Positions 11,905 to 20,608 of a stretch of DNA of 64,000 nt are shown piece after piece (positions within the stretch are counted from its first letter, which is position 1; each line of letters opens with the position of its first letter). The stretch is from positions 5,022,001 to 5,086,000 of the forward strand of contig NZ_AP022586.1 of NCBI RefSeq assembly GCF_010731695.1, given 5' to 3'. The notes beneath the pieces are model-generated. The model was not told the origin of the DNA. It searched no databases and worked only from the letters and a program-made list of their open reading frames with translations. This stretch comes from Mycolicibacterium litorale (GTDB lineage: Bacteria; Actinomycetota; Actinomycetes; Mycobacteriales; Mycobacteriaceae). The translations under genes were made by a program, and so were the position numbers.

Positions 11905-12383
11905 TGGGCCCGACCCGGAAACGCGACCTCGCCGCCGCGGTGCTGCTGGCCGGCATCGTCGGCTACATCGCGGCGGTGCTGGCCTATCCGCGACTGTTCC
12001 CGCCGATCACACTGTGGACCGGGTTGTCGCTGCTCGGCGTGGCCGTCGCGATCGCGCTGTGGGGCGTCAACGTGCGCAACAAGATCCGCGACGGAGAGAT
12101 CGGCGACGGGCCCGGCCGCCTGCATCCGCTCGCGGTGGCCCGCTCGGTGGTGATCGCCAAGGCGTCCGCATGGGTGGGCGCGCCGGTGTTCGGCTGGTGG
12201 ACGGGCATCCTCGTTCAACTGATTCCGCAGCGCGGTGCGTTGCGGGCGGCCGGTGAGGACACCGCAGGCGTGGTGGTCGCGGCGGCCAGCGCGCTTGCGC
12301 TGATGGTTGCCGGTCTGTGGCTTCAGCATTGCTGCAAGTCGCCGCCGGAGCCACCCGAGGACCCCGACGCCGCGTCGGACTGA
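11904..12383 (+). CDS. DUF3180 family membrane protein
   Basis: A 159-residue integral membrane protein with about four hydrophobic segments (roughly 8-28, 34-54, 84-106 and 120-142) and a short acidic/proline C-terminal tail. It belongs to the DUF3180 family, which in actinobacteria almost always follows folK. The function is unknown. Its ATG overlaps the folK stop as TGATG, so it is co-translated with the folate enzymes. A role in transport of a folate-related compound is an attractive guess from position only. It matches Rv3605c. Confidence 0.82.
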   Translation: MGPTRKRDLAAAVLLAGIVGYIAAVLAYPRLFPPITLWTGLSLLGVAVAIALWGVNVRNKIRDGEIGDGPGRLHPLAVARSVVIAKASAWVGAPVFGWWTGILVQLIPQRGALRAAGEDTAGVVVAAASALALMVAGLWLQHCCKSPPEPPEDPDAASD

Positions 12384-12447
12384 ACGCTTTCGCGGGCCGG
12401 CGGTCGAATCGCCGCGCGGGTCGACACGCTCGATGACCTGTGGCGGG

Positions 12448-12453
12448 TACAGT
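12448..12453 (+). promoter_or_regulatory. candidate leaderless -10 element TACAGT
   Basis: TACAGT lies six bases before the ATG at 12460. The spacing fits transcription starting at the A of the start codon, which explains the lack of a ribosome binding site there. The gap after the DUF3180 gene is only 76 bases. Confidence 0.4.
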
Positions 12454-12459
12454 CGGCCC

Positions 12460-13827
12460 ATGACTGTCCTGCCCCGCGGACCGCGCGCCCGGCGCGGCAA
12501 TCGCAGGCCGGGCTGGATGCTGCTGACAGTGTTGCTGGTGCTGGCGATCCTGGCAAGTTCTGCGCTGGTGTTCACCAACCGGGTCGAGCTCCTCAAACTT
12601 GCCGTCATCCTGGCGTTGTGGGCTGCGGTGGCCGCGGCATTCGTCTCGGTGATCTACCGCCGGCAAAGCGATCACGACCAGGCCAAGGCGCGCGATCTGA
12701 AACTCGTCTACGACCTTCAGCTCGACCGGGAGATCTCGGCGCGGCGCGAGTACGAGCTGACCGTCGAATCGCAACTGCGCCGCGAGCTGGCCTCCGAACT
12801 GCAGGCTCAGGCCGCCGACGAGGTGGCCGCGCTGCGCGCCGAGCTCGCCGCGCTGCGCACCAATCTGGAAATCCTCTTCGACACCGACCTGGCGCACCGG
12901 CCGGCCATCGAACACGACCGCACCACCGTGCGCGCCTACAGCGACTGGGCGCCCGACAACGAGACCACGGGCCGCGTGAGCAGCAGTCGGCTCGACGCGA
13001 TGCTGCGCGCCGACGACATCGACCAGAGTGAATCGCGCACCGAGGAAAGCCCGATCATCGACGTGCCGGCCGAACCGCAACCGCCCGAGCCGGATTGGGT
13101 GCCGCCACCCGGATTCGGTGGCGCGCACCGCCGCCCCTCGGAGCCCGAGCCGCAGACAGCGGACCGCGGCGGCAGGCGGCGCCGCGTCGAGGAACCGGCG
13201 GCACCGATGCAGGCCGCCCCGCCCCCGCCGCCCCCGCGCCCGGAACCCGCGCCCGCCCCGGAACCGGAACCCGAACCCGAACCGGACACCGACCCGGGTA
13301 TCGCATCGCAGCCCCAGCCTTGGCAGCGCCCGGCGCCCGAGCCGGAGCCCGAGCCGGAGCCCGCACCCGTCGGCGGCTGGCAGCCGGCACCGGCCGAGGG
13401 GCAGTGGATTCCGGCGGGCGCCCCCGGAAGTCACTGGGTGGCTCCGCAGGTCGAGGAGGGGGCGCCCCAGGAGTACGTCGGGCGCAGGCGGGCCCAGGAG
13501 CCCGCCCCAGAACCGGCGCCGGAACCCCTACCGGAACCCGGCACCCTTGCGGAGTCCGAAACCGTTGCCGAACCCGAACCGGCAGTGGCGTCCACGCCCG
13601 AACCGCGCCGCGGCAAGCACTCTGCTGACGCCGGTGAACCTGCCCCGGCTGCCGAGACGCCCGCCCTCGGGCCCGTGTTCGGCCCGCGGGAGGAGACGCC
13701 GGAGGAGGCGCACGCCCGGCGTCGCCGCAGCATCGAGGACACCGGCGGGCAGTCCGTCGCCGAACTGCTGGCCCGGCTGCAGGCGAACCCGACCGCGGGC
13801 GGCGGTCGTCGACGCCGGGAGCCGTGA
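12460..13827 (+). CDS. conserved membrane protein with coiled coil and Pro/Glu-rich tail (Rv3604c type)
   Basis: A 455-residue protein of unknown function. After a basic N-terminus come two transmembrane segments close together (about 20-42 and 49-68), then a charged helical, probably coiled-coil stretch (about 72-150). Beyond about residue 190 it is dominated by alternating proline and glutamate, with Pro-Glu dipeptide runs near 265-300 and 345-440. Both termini should face the cytoplasm if the two segments form a hairpin. The position between the folate and pantothenate genes matches Rv3604c. The PE tail is low-complexity and gives no function. Confidence 0.75.
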   Translation: MTVLPRGPRARRGNRRPGWMLLTVLLVLAILASSALVFTNRVELLKLAVILALWAAVAAAFVSVIYRRQSDHDQAKARDLKLVYDLQLDREISARREYELTVESQLRRELASELQAQAADEVAALRAELAALRTNLEILFDTDLAHRPAIEHDRTTVRAYSDWAPDNETTGRVSSSRLDAMLRADDIDQSESRTEESPIIDVPAEPQPPEPDWVPPPGFGGAHRRPSEPEPQTADRGGRRRRVEEPAAPMQAAPPPPPPRPEPAPAPEPEPEPEPDTDPGIASQPQPWQRPAPEPEPEPEPAPVGGWQPAPAEGQWIPAGAPGSHWVAPQVEEGAPQEYVGRRRAQEPAPEPAPEPLPEPGTLAESETVAEPEPAVASTPEPRRGKHSADAGEPAPAAETPALGPVFGPREETPEEAHARRRRSIEDTGGQSVAELLARLQANPTAGGGRRRREP

Positions 13828-13846
13828 GCTAATCTGCTAGCGACCG

Positions 13847-13873
13847 TCCGGTACCTGCGCGTGCAGGACCGGA
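13847..13873 (+). terminator. hairpin between Rv3604c-type gene and the pantothenate genes
   Basis: Arms 13847-13858 (TCCGGTACCTGC) and 13863-13873 pair with one bulged A around a GCGT loop. No T-tract follows. It may attenuate transcription or be a 5' leader structure for the DUF2520-panC-panD-coaX genes. A TAATCT hexamer at 13830-13835 could be their -10. Confidence 0.4.
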
Positions 13874-13910
13874 ACGTAACGAGAACTCGAGACTTGCGAG
13901 GTCGCCTGCA

Positions 13911-14852
13911 ATGGAGCAGCCCCCTGCGCCGTCGTGGGGTCCGCCCGACGGACTTCGCCCGGCCCGGCTGTCGGTCGGCATCATCTCGGCCGGCCGCGTC
14001 GGCACCGCGCTGGGCGTCGCACTCGAACGCGCCGGACATGTCGTCGTCGCGTGCAGCGCCATCTCCCGGGTCTCCCGGCAACGGGCCCAGCGCCGGCTGC
14101 CCGACAGTGCGGTGCTGCCGATCCACGACGTCGCGGGCCGCGCCGAACTGCTGCTGCTGGCCGTTCCCGACTCCGAACTCGCTGCCGTGGTCTCCGGCCT
14201 TGCAGCCACCGGTGCGGTGCGCCCCGGCGCGATCGTCGCCCACACCTCGGGTGCCAACGGCGTCGGCATCCTGGCACCGCTGACCGAACAGGGCTGTATC
14301 CCGCTGGCCATTCACCCGGCCATGACGTTCACCGGCGCCGACGAGGACATCGCGCGGCTGGCCGACGCGTGCTTCGGGGTGACCGCCGCCGACGACGTCG
14401 GCTACGCGGTCGCCCAGTCGCTGGTGCTCGAGATCGGCGGCGAGCCGTTTCGGGTCAGAGAGGACGCCCGCCCGCTGTACCACGCGGCGCTGGCGCACGC
14501 AGGTAATCACGTCACCACCGTGATCCTCGACGCGGTCGAGGCGTTGCGGTCCGCACTGTGGGGGCAGGAACTCTTGGGACAGGAACTCGTAGGGGACGCA
14601 CCGGGCGGAATCGCCGAGCGGGTGATCGCCCCGCTGGCCAGGGCCTCGCTGGAGAACGCACTGCAGCGCGGTCAGGCCGCGCTGACGGGGCCGGTCGCCC
14701 GCGGTGACGCGGCCGCGATCAGCGCCCACCTGCGGGCCCTCGCCGAGGTGGATCCGCAACTGGCAGAGGCGTACCGCACCAACTCGCTGCGCACCGCGCA
14801 GCGCGCCCACGCCTCCGACGACGTCCTCGCAGCGCTGGCGGTGCAGCCATGA
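13911..14852 (+). CDS. Rossmann-like and DUF2520 domain protein
   Basis: A 313-residue protein. Residues about 20-135 form a Rossmann-like NAD(P)-binding domain ([14 protein letters not shown] at the start, then [10 protein letters not shown]). The second half is a helical DUF2520 domain containing HPAMTFTG and [11 protein letters not shown]. The fold resembles ketopantoate reductase and 6-phosphogluconate dehydrogenase relatives, but the activity is not established. Its stop overlaps the panC start (ATGA), and panD and coaX follow, so a role in pantothenate synthesis is a reasonable inference. It matches Rv3603c. Confidence 0.85.
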   Translation: MEQPPAPSWGPPDGLRPARLSVGIISAGRVGTALGVALERAGHVVVACSAISRVSRQRAQRRLPDSAVLPIHDVAGRAELLLLAVPDSELAAVVSGLAATGAVRPGAIVAHTSGANGVGILAPLTEQGCIPLAIHPAMTFTGADEDIARLADACFGVTAADDVGYAVAQSLVLEIGGEPFRVREDARPLYHAALAHAGNHVTTVILDAVEALRSALWGQELLGQELVGDAPGGIAERVIAPLARASLENALQRGQAALTGPVARGDAAAISAHLRALAEVDPQLAEAYRTNSLRTAQRAHASDDVLAALAVQP

Positions 14853-15790
14853 CGAACCGTCGTCCCACCAAATTCGCCAGGGGCGAGCTGAACGTCTACA
14901 GCTCCCCGCGCGACGTCGCCGACGTCACCCGGGCGCTGCGCACCACCGGCAGGCGGGTCATGCTCGTCCCCACGATGGGCGCACTGCACGAAGGCCACCT
15001 CACGCTGATCCGCGCGGCCAGACGCGTCCAGGGTGCCGTGGTGATCGTGTCGATCTTCGTCAACCCCTTGCAGTTCGGTGCGGGGGAGGATCTCGACGCC
15101 TACCCGCGCACACTCGACGAGGATCTGGCCCTGCTCCGTGAGGAGGGGGTGGAGATCGCGTTCACCCCGACGGCCGCCGACATGTACCCGAACGGCACCA
15201 GAACCTCGGTCCATCCTGGTCCGCTCGGCGAAGACCTCGAAGGTGCTTCGCGCCCCGGCCATTTCGCCGGTGTGCTCACCGTGGTGTGCAAGCTGCTGCA
15301 GATCGTGCGGCCCGACCGCGCGTTCTTCGGTGAGAAGGACTACCAGCAGCTGGTGCTGATCCGGCAGATGGTCACCGACCTCAACATCGACACCCAGATC
15401 GTCGGGGTGCCGACGGTTCGCGAGGCCGACGGGCTCGCTCTGTCCTCGCGCAACCGCTACCTCGACGAGGTCGAGCGCGAACACGCCGGAGCGCTGTCGG
15501 CCGCCCTGCTGGCCGGGATGTACGCCGCGTCCGGCGGTGCGGCCGCCACGCTGGACGCCGCTCGGGCCGTACTCGACGAGGTTCCCGCGATCGAGGTCGA
15601 CTACCTGCAGGTCCGCGATCCGATGCTGGGTCCGGCGCCGTACGAGGGTGCGGCTCGCCTGCTGGTGGCCGCCCGGCTGGGCCGGACCCGGCTAGTGGAC
15701 AACATCGCCGTCGACATCGGCGCCTCGAGCGGTATCGACGGTCATCCGCGGGTCGGCTCGAATGATCACGAACTGCCCTGGAGGAACTGA
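14849..15790 (+). CDS. panC: pantothenate synthetase PanC
   Basis: A 313-residue cytosolic enzyme ligating pantoate and beta-alanine with ATP via a pantoyl adenylate. The [10 protein letters not shown] motif (residues 41-50) holds the HIGH-like adenylate site. FVNPLQFG binds pantoate, [10 protein letters not shown] carries the conserved Lys, and [10 protein letters not shown] is the KMSKS-like loop. It is coupled to both neighbours by ATGA and TGATG overlaps, so PanC and its beta-alanine supplier PanD are made from one message. Confidence 0.97.
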   Translation: MTNRRPTKFARGELNVYSSPRDVADVTRALRTTGRRVMLVPTMGALHEGHLTLIRAARRVQGAVVIVSIFVNPLQFGAGEDLDAYPRTLDEDLALLREEGVEIAFTPTAADMYPNGTRTSVHPGPLGEDLEGASRPGHFAGVLTVVCKLLQIVRPDRAFFGEKDYQQLVLIRQMVTDLNIDTQIVGVPTVREADGLALSSRNRYLDEVEREHAGALSAALLAGMYAASGGAAATLDAARAVLDEVPAIEVDYLQVRDPMLGPAPYEGAARLLVAARLGRTRLVDNIAVDIGASSGIDGHPRVGSNDHELPWRN

Positions 15791-16197
15791 TGTTTCGCAC
15801 CATGCTGAAGTCGAAGATCCACCGGGCGACCGTCACGCAGGCCGATCTGCACTACGTCGGTTCGGTGACCATCGACGCCGACCTGATGGATGCCGCGGAC
15901 CTGATCGAGGGGGAGCAGGTCACCATCGTCGACATCGAGAACGGCAACCGGCTGGTGACCTATGCGATCACCGGTGAGCGCGGGAGCGGCGTGATCGGGA
16001 TCAACGGCGCCGCCGCCCATCTCGTGCACCCCGGGGATCTGGTGATCCTGATCGCCTATGCCACCATCGCCGACGCCGAGGCGCGGGCGTACCAGCCGCG
16101 TGTGGTCTTCGTCGACTCCGGCAACAAGCAGGTCCACCTCGGCACCGACCCGGCTCTCGTGCCGGACACCGCCGCCGGCCTGATGTCGCCGCGGTAG
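15790..16197 (+). CDS. panD: aspartate 1-decarboxylase PanD
   Basis: A 135-residue pyruvoyl enzyme that makes beta-alanine from aspartate. Self-cleavage occurs between G24 and S25 (HYVGSVT), generating the pyruvoyl group on the alpha chain; Lys9 and Tyr22 region residues are conserved. The C-terminal tail [12 protein letters not shown] is longer than in E. coli, as is usual in mycobacteria. In M. tuberculosis the PanD tail is where pyrazinamide resistance changes map (established knowledge). It overlaps panC by TGATG and precedes coaX by four bases. Confidence 0.97.
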   Translation: MFRTMLKSKIHRATVTQADLHYVGSVTIDADLMDAADLIEGEQVTIVDIENGNRLVTYAITGERGSGVIGINGAAAHLVHPGDLVILIAYATIADAEARAYQPRVVFVDSGNKQVHLGTDPALVPDTAAGLMSPR

Positions 16198-16201
16198 CGC
16201 C

Positions 16202-17017
16202 GTGCTGCTCACCATCGACGTCCGCAACACCCACACCACCGTCGGGCTGATCTCCGGATCGGGCGACCACGCAAAGGTGGTGCAGCAGTGGCGGATCCGC
16301 ACCGAAGCCGAGGCGACCGCCGACGAACTCGCGCTCACCATCGACGGTCTGATCGGCGACGACTCCGAACGCCTCACCGGGTGCGCCGGGCTGTCGACGG
16401 TGCCCTCGGTGCTGCACGAGGTCCGGCTGATGCTCGAACAGTACTGGCCGTCGGTGCCGCACGTGCTGATCGAACCGGGTGTGCGCACGGGCATCCCGCT
16501 GCTGGTCGACAACCCCAAGGAAGTCGGGGCCGACCGGATCGTGAACTGTCTGGCGGCCTACCACCGGTTCGGCACCGCGGCCATCGTCGTCGATTTCGGC
16601 TCGTCGATCTGCGTCGACGTGGTGTCGGCCAAAGGCGAGTTCCTCGGCGGTGCGATCGCACCGGGCGTCCAGGTGTCGTCGGACGCCGCGGCAGCCCGGT
16701 CGGCGGCGCTGCGCCGCGTCGAACTGACCCGGCCGCGCTCGGTCATCGGGAAGAACACCGTCGAGTGCATGCAGTCGGGCGCGGTGTTCGGCTTCGCCGG
16801 TCTGGTCGACGGCCTGGTCAACCGCATCCGCGAAGACGTCGACGGGTTCTCCGGCGCCGACGTCGCGGTGGTGGCCACCGGACACACCGCGCCGCTGGTG
16901 CTCCCCGACGTGCACACCGTCGCGCACTACGACCGCCACCTCACCCTCGACGGGCTTCGCCTGGTGTTCGAACGCAACCGCGACAACCAGCGCGGCCGCC
17001 TGAAACCGGCCCGCTAG
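16202..17017 (+). CDS. coaX: type III pantothenate kinase CoaX
   Basis: A 271-residue ASKHA-fold kinase that phosphorylates pantothenate, the first step of CoA synthesis. The phosphate loop [12 protein letters not shown] is at the N-terminus. The pantothenate segment [12 protein letters not shown] and the catalytic region [13 protein letters not shown] are present, as is the GGAIAPGV motif. The GTG start lies four bases after the panD stop. It closes the pantothenate/CoA group. In M. tuberculosis the orthologue (Rv3600c) is reported inactive and CoaA is the main enzyme. Confidence 0.93.
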   Translation: MLLTIDVRNTHTTVGLISGSGDHAKVVQQWRIRTEAEATADELALTIDGLIGDDSERLTGCAGLSTVPSVLHEVRLMLEQYWPSVPHVLIEPGVRTGIPLLVDNPKEVGADRIVNCLAAYHRFGTAAIVVDFGSSICVDVVSAKGEFLGGAIAPGVQVSSDAAAARSAALRRVELTRPRSVIGKNTVECMQSGAVFGFAGLVDGLVNRIREDVDGFSGADVAVVATGHTAPLVLPDVHTVAHYDRHLTLDGLRLVFERNRDNQRGRLKPAR

Positions 17018-17018
17018 C

Positions 17019-17071
17019 GCGATTTCGGCGTGCGCAGTTGCGCCTGGCGCGACCCGCCACGCCGAAATCGC
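17019..17071. terminator. bidirectional hairpin between coaX and the deaminase gene
   Basis: A perfect 14-base inverted repeat (GCGATTTCGGCGTG at 17019-17032, complement at 17058-17071) flanks a 25-base loop. It fills the gap between two converging genes. The right arm touches the stop codon of the deaminase gene. It could stop transcription from both sides. Confidence 0.65.
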
Positions 17072-18315
17072 TAGAAGAACGTGCGGATCAGGTCGACCAC
17101 CCGGTTGTCGTCGTCGACCACCGGGATCATCGGCCACTTGTCGAACGTCGTACACGGATGCGAGACGCCGAATCGCAGCCAGTCGCCGACGCGCACCTCC
17201 ACTTCGCCGAGCGCGAGGTAGGCGTGCTGATCGTTCAGCTTGGTGACGTGGCCGCCACGCAGCGTCTTGGGCACCGGCAGCCCCTGGTCGAACGACACGT
17301 CGCGGCGGCCCATCCCCACCAACGCCAGCCCTGCCTCCGGGTGGGAGAGGACCTGCGCCCACACGCTCATCGCCGGGATGAGGCCGCCCGCGCCGGCGTC
17401 GCGCAGGGGTGAGGTCCGTTCGTAGAGCCCGTCGTCGTGGGTGAGGTAGCAGCCGCTGCGCACCACGGTGCGCACGGCCTGCCCGGCCGGCCAATCGCCG
17501 GTCAGCACGTCGGCGACCCGATCGAAGTACGTGCTGCCGCCTGCGGTGACGAGTACGTCGTCGGTCTCGAACGCGCCCGCCAACCGCACCACCGCGGCCC
17601 GCATGTCCGTCAGGTAGCCGGTCACCGCGGCCAACGCCTCAGCCGTCACGTCGTGTCCGCGCGCGGCCTCGTAGCCGGCGACCCCGACCAGGCGCAGCTG
17701 CGCGGAGGCGACGACCGCCCGCGCGACCGCATCGACCTCGTCGGCGGTGCGGCACCCGGTGCGTCCGCCTGCCATCCCGACCTCCACGCACACGTCGAGT
17801 GGGCGCTCGGAACCGGTCAGCGCCGTCGACATCAGCTCGACGCCGCGCACCGAATCCACCCAGCACACGACCCGGAAGTCCGGGTCGGCGTCGAGCTCGC
17901 GGGACAGCCACGCCACGCCCGCGGCGTCGACGACCTGATTGGCCAGCAGTACGTCACGGACGCCGAACGCGCGCAACACCCGCACCTGGCCCACGGTCGC
18001 GACGGTGACCGCGGTGGCACCGGCGTCGAACTGGCGGGCCAGCAGCTGGGGGGCCATGTGCGTCTTGCCGTGCGGCGCGAGCTCGACCCCGCGCCTGCGG
18101 CACCAGCGCGCCATCGTGACCAGGTTGTGAGTGAGCGCCGACGCGTGCAGGACGCACACCGGACCGACCACCCCGGCGCCGAACAATTCGGGTAGCCGTT
18201 CCCGGATCTGCGCGGGTGTGGCACCCCACCATTCGGCGGGCAGCCCCTTGAACCGCCAATCGAGCGGCTGATTCGCCAGCGCCGCGACGGCGTCGTAGTC
18301 GATGGGGCTGCGCAT
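17071..18315 (-). CDS. PLP-dependent amino-acid deaminase, D-serine deaminase-like (fold type III)
   Basis: A 414-residue enzyme with an alanine-racemase-like PLP barrel. The PLP lysine sits in LAPHGKTHMAPQ (about residue 79). The C-terminal HPCTTFDKW supplies the His/Cys metal site seen in eukaryotic-type D-serine dehydratases and D-threonine aldolases. YEAARGH and GGSTYFD are further family motifs. The likely reaction is deamination of a D-amino acid or aldol cleavage of a beta-hydroxy amino acid; the substrate is not determinable. It diverges from lysS and converges on coaX. Confidence 0.82.
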   Translation of the reverse strand: MRSPIDYDAVAALANQPLDWRFKGLPAEWWGATPAQIRERLPELFGAGVVGPVCVLHASALTHNLVTMARWCRRRGVELAPHGKTHMAPQLLARQFDAGATAVTVATVGQVRVLRAFGVRDVLLANQVVDAAGVAWLSRELDADPDFRVVCWVDSVRGVELMSTALTGSERPLDVCVEVGMAGGRTGCRTADEVDAVARAVVASAQLRLVGVAGYEAARGHDVTAEALAAVTGYLTDMRAAVVRLAGAFETDDVLVTAGGSTYFDRVADVLTGDWPAGQAVRTVVRSGCYLTHDDGLYERTSPLRDAGAGGLIPAMSVWAQVLSHPEAGLALVGMGRRDVSFDQGLPVPKTLRGGHVTKLNDQHAYLALGEVEVRVGDWLRFGVSHPCTTFDKWPMIPVVDDDNRVVDLIRTFF

Positions 18316-18393
18316 GTGTTCATTAAAGGCGGGGCGGTTGCCAGCGAGCGGCAGCACGGTCGCGGCGTGTGAGGCGGATGGTGAATGCAGCGT

Positions 18394-18399
18394 TAAGCT
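18394..18399 (+). promoter_or_regulatory. candidate leaderless -10 element of lysS (TAAGCT)
   Basis: TAAGCT lies eight bases before the GTG at 18408 and is followed by GGC. The same TAAGCTGGC string precedes cysS and bluB at similar distances. No Shine-Dalgarno sequence is present. Confidence 0.45.
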
Positions 18400-18407
18400 G
18401 GCACCCC

Positions 18408-19934
18408 GTGAACCCGACCGCCGGCGCCGACAATACGCCCGACATCGACCCTGACATCCCCGAGCAGTTCCGCATTCGTCAGGCGAAGCGGGAACGTCTC
18501 CTCGCCGAGGGCCGCGACCCCTATCCGGTGGTCGTGGCGCGCACGCACACCCTCGCGGAATTGCGTGCCGCATTCGCCGATCTGCCGACCGACACCCAGA
18601 CCGGGGAGATCGTCGGCGTCGCCGGCCGAGTGGTGTTCGCCCGCAATTCCGGGAAGCTCTGTTTCGCCACCCTGCAGGAGGGGGACGGAACGCAGCTGCA
18701 GGCCATGATCAGCCTCGCCGAAGTCGGCCAGGAATCCCTCGACAATTGGAAGGCCGACGTCGACCTGGGCGACATCGTGTTCGTGCACGGGCAGGTCATC
18801 AGTTCGCGCCGCGGTGAGCTGTCTGTGCTCGCGGATTCCTGGCAAATCATCTCGAAGGCGTTGCGTCCGCTTCCGGTGGCGCACAAGGAGATGAGCGAAG
18901 AGGCCCGAGTCCGGCAGCGTTACGTCGACCTGATCGTGCGGCCGGAGGCGCGCACCATCGCCCGCCAGCGGGTGGCTGTGGTGCGCGCGGTCCGCAACGC
19001 CCTGGAGCGGCGCGGATTCCTCGAACTCGAGACGCCGATGCTGCAGACCCTGGCCGGCGGCGCCGCGGCCCGCCCGTTCGTCACGCACTCGAACGCCCTC
19101 GACGTCGACCTGTACCTGCGCATCGCGCCGGAACTGTTCCTCAAGCGCGCGCTGGTCGGCGGTTTCGAGAAGGTCTTCGAGTTGAATCGCAACTTCCGGA
19201 ACGAAGGCATCGATTCCACGCATTCACCGGAATTCGCGATGCTGGAGACTTATCAGGCTTACGGCGACTACAACGATTCCGCCGTCGTGACCCGCGAGAT
19301 TATTCAGGAAGTCGCCGACGAGGCGATCGGCACGCGCCAAGTGCCATTGCCTGATGGCACGGTCTATGACCTGGATGGCGAGTGGGACTCGCTGGAAATG
19401 TATCCGTCGCTGTCGGCCGCGCTGGGTGAAGAGATCACTCCACAGACCCCTGCGGATGAGCTCTGGGCCATCGCCGACCGGCTCGGTGTGGAGATTCCGC
19501 GAGATCGCGGCTACGGCCACGGTAAATTGATCGAAGAACTGTGGGAACACACTGTCGGTGAACACCTCTGGGCACCGACGTTCGTTCGTGATTTCCCGGT
19601 CGAGACGACTCCGCTGACCCGGTCTCACCGCAGCATTCCGGGGGTGACGGAAAAGTGGGATCTCTATGTCCGCAAGTTCGAGTTGGCGACCGGATACTCC
19701 GAACTGAGTGACCCGATAATCCAGCGGGAGCGATTCGAGGCCCAGGCCCGCGCGGCCGCCGCGGGTGACGACGAGGCAATGGTTCTCGACGACGATTTCC
19801 TCGCCGCATTGGAGTACGGGATGCCACCGGCCACTGGTACCGGAATGGGGATCGACCGGTTGTTGATGGCGTTGACCGGACTGTCAATTAGAGAGACAAT
19901 TCTGTTCCCGATTGTTCGGCGTCACAGCAACTGA
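18408..19934 (+). CDS. lysS: lysyl-tRNA synthetase
   Basis: A 508-residue class II aminoacyl-tRNA synthetase. An N-terminal OB anticodon-binding domain (about 60-155) is followed by the catalytic core. Motif 2 is [20 protein letters not shown] and motif 3 is MGIDRLLM near the C-terminus. The GTG at 18408 is preferred over a GTG at 18369 because of the TAAGCT -10 just upstream. Codons with A or T in third position are noticeably more common from about 19200 to the end than in neighbouring genes. lsr2 follows after 115 bases. Confidence 0.95.
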   Translation: MNPTAGADNTPDIDPDIPEQFRIRQAKRERLLAEGRDPYPVVVARTHTLAELRAAFADLPTDTQTGEIVGVAGRVVFARNSGKLCFATLQEGDGTQLQAMISLAEVGQESLDNWKADVDLGDIVFVHGQVISSRRGELSVLADSWQIISKALRPLPVAHKEMSEEARVRQRYVDLIVRPEARTIARQRVAVVRAVRNALERRGFLELETPMLQTLAGGAAARPFVTHSNALDVDLYLRIAPELFLKRALVGGFEKVFELNRNFRNEGIDSTHSPEFAMLETYQAYGDYNDSAVVTREIIQEVADEAIGTRQVPLPDGTVYDLDGEWDSLEMYPSLSAALGEEITPQTPADELWAIADRLGVEIPRDRGYGHGKLIEELWEHTVGEHLWAPTFVRDFPVETTPLTRSHRSIPGVTEKWDLYVRKFELATGYSELSDPIIQRERFEAQARAAAAGDDEAMVLDDDFLAALEYGMPPATGTGMGIDRLLMALTGLSIRETILFPIVRRHSN

Positions 19935-20049
19935 AGTCCTGTGAAGGAAGCGTTGTTGAATGGTGTAGGTTCGTATGGCACATTGGAGGCCGAGATTCGG
20001 TAGCCGAAAACTATCCACCAAGCGCAGGTAGAAGGGTCAGTGTGAACTG

Positions 20050-20391
20050 ATGGCGAAGAAAGTCACCGTCACGTTGGTCGATGATTTCGACGGTGAAGGT
20101 ACCGCCGATGAAACGGTCGAATTCGGACTCGACGGAGTCAGCTACGAGATCGACCTCTCGAGCAAGAATGCGAAGAAGCTGCGCGAAGACCTGAAGCAGT
20201 GGGTCGACGCCGGACGCCGCGTCGGCGGTCGCCGCCGTGGCCGCGCCACCGGGCCGACCAGGGGCCGGGGCGCCATCGACCGCGAGCAGAGCGCCGCGAT
20301 CCGGGACTGGGCCCGCCGCAACGGCCACAACGTGTCGACCCGCGGCCGCATCCCCGCCGACGTCATCGACGCCTTCCACGCCGCCACCTGA
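20050..20391 (+). CDS. lsr2: nucleoid-associated xenogeneic silencer Lsr2
   Basis: A 113-residue H-NS-like protein that bridges DNA and silences AT-rich genes. The N-terminal dimerisation domain ([15 protein letters not shown] onward, about 1-60) and the C-terminal DNA-binding domain are both complete. The latter includes the Arg-Gly-Arg AT-hook-like motif in [10 protein letters not shown] near residue 98. A basic glycine-rich linker ([17 protein letters not shown]) joins them. The 115 bases upstream are more AT-rich than average and contain TAGGTT (19966) and a small TTCGG-TAG-CCGAA hairpin, possibly its promoter. Position matches Rv3597c. Confidence 0.97.
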   Translation: MAKKVTVTLVDDFDGEGTADETVEFGLDGVSYEIDLSSKNAKKLREDLKQWVDAGRRVGGRRRGRATGPTRGRGAIDREQSAAIRDWARRNGHNVSTRGRIPADVIDAFHAAT

Positions 20392-20405
20392 TATCCAGGC
20401 GGTTC

Positions 20406-20435
20406 AACGGGCAACGCCGACCGGCGTTGCCCGTT
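20406..20435 (+). terminator. terminator-like hairpin after lsr2
   Basis: AACGGGCAACGCCG (20406-20419) and its exact complement (20422-20435) form a 14-base perfect stem with almost no loop, 15 bases after the lsr2 stop. No T-tract follows, which is common in mycobacteria. Confidence 0.7.
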
Positions 20436-20463
20436 CGCGTCTACGCACCGGTGCGTCCCGGCT

Positions 20464-20478
20464 TTCGCTGGTGGCGAA
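20464..20478. promoter_or_regulatory. candidate ClgR operator upstream of clpC1
   Basis: TTCGC-TGGTG-GCGAA is a perfect five-base inverted repeat with a five-base spacer. The actinobacterial ClgR box has CGC-N5-GCG at its core, and ClgR is known to activate clp genes, so this is a good candidate. It lies 258 bases before clpC1. Confidence 0.5.
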
Positions 20479-20592
20479 CCGATCGATGCCCCGCACGGGA
20501 AACGAATCGCCACACCGTCGCGTTGACATGGTCAGCAGCGGGAACAGGGCGAACGGCGCGGCACACGCGGCACCGGAAGTCCTGACCGCCGA

Positions 20593-20608
20593 GGCGGTAC
20601 GTACCGCC
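20593..20608. promoter_or_regulatory. perfect 16-base palindrome upstream of clpC1
   Basis: GGCGGTACGTACCGCC is fully self-complementary and sits 29 bases before a possible -10 hexamer TAGAGT. That places it near the -35 of clpC1. The binding factor is unknown. Confidence 0.4.

Noticed and set aside
12936..13390. Apparent short repeats within 13055-13620
   Set aside because: These are codon-level repeats from the Pro-Glu tail of the membrane protein, not an independent DNA repeat or CRISPR array.
20523..20560. TTGACA as a sigma-70-type clpC1 promoter
   Set aside because: No acceptable -10 hexamer occurs 16-19 bases downstream, so I did not annotate it as a promoter.
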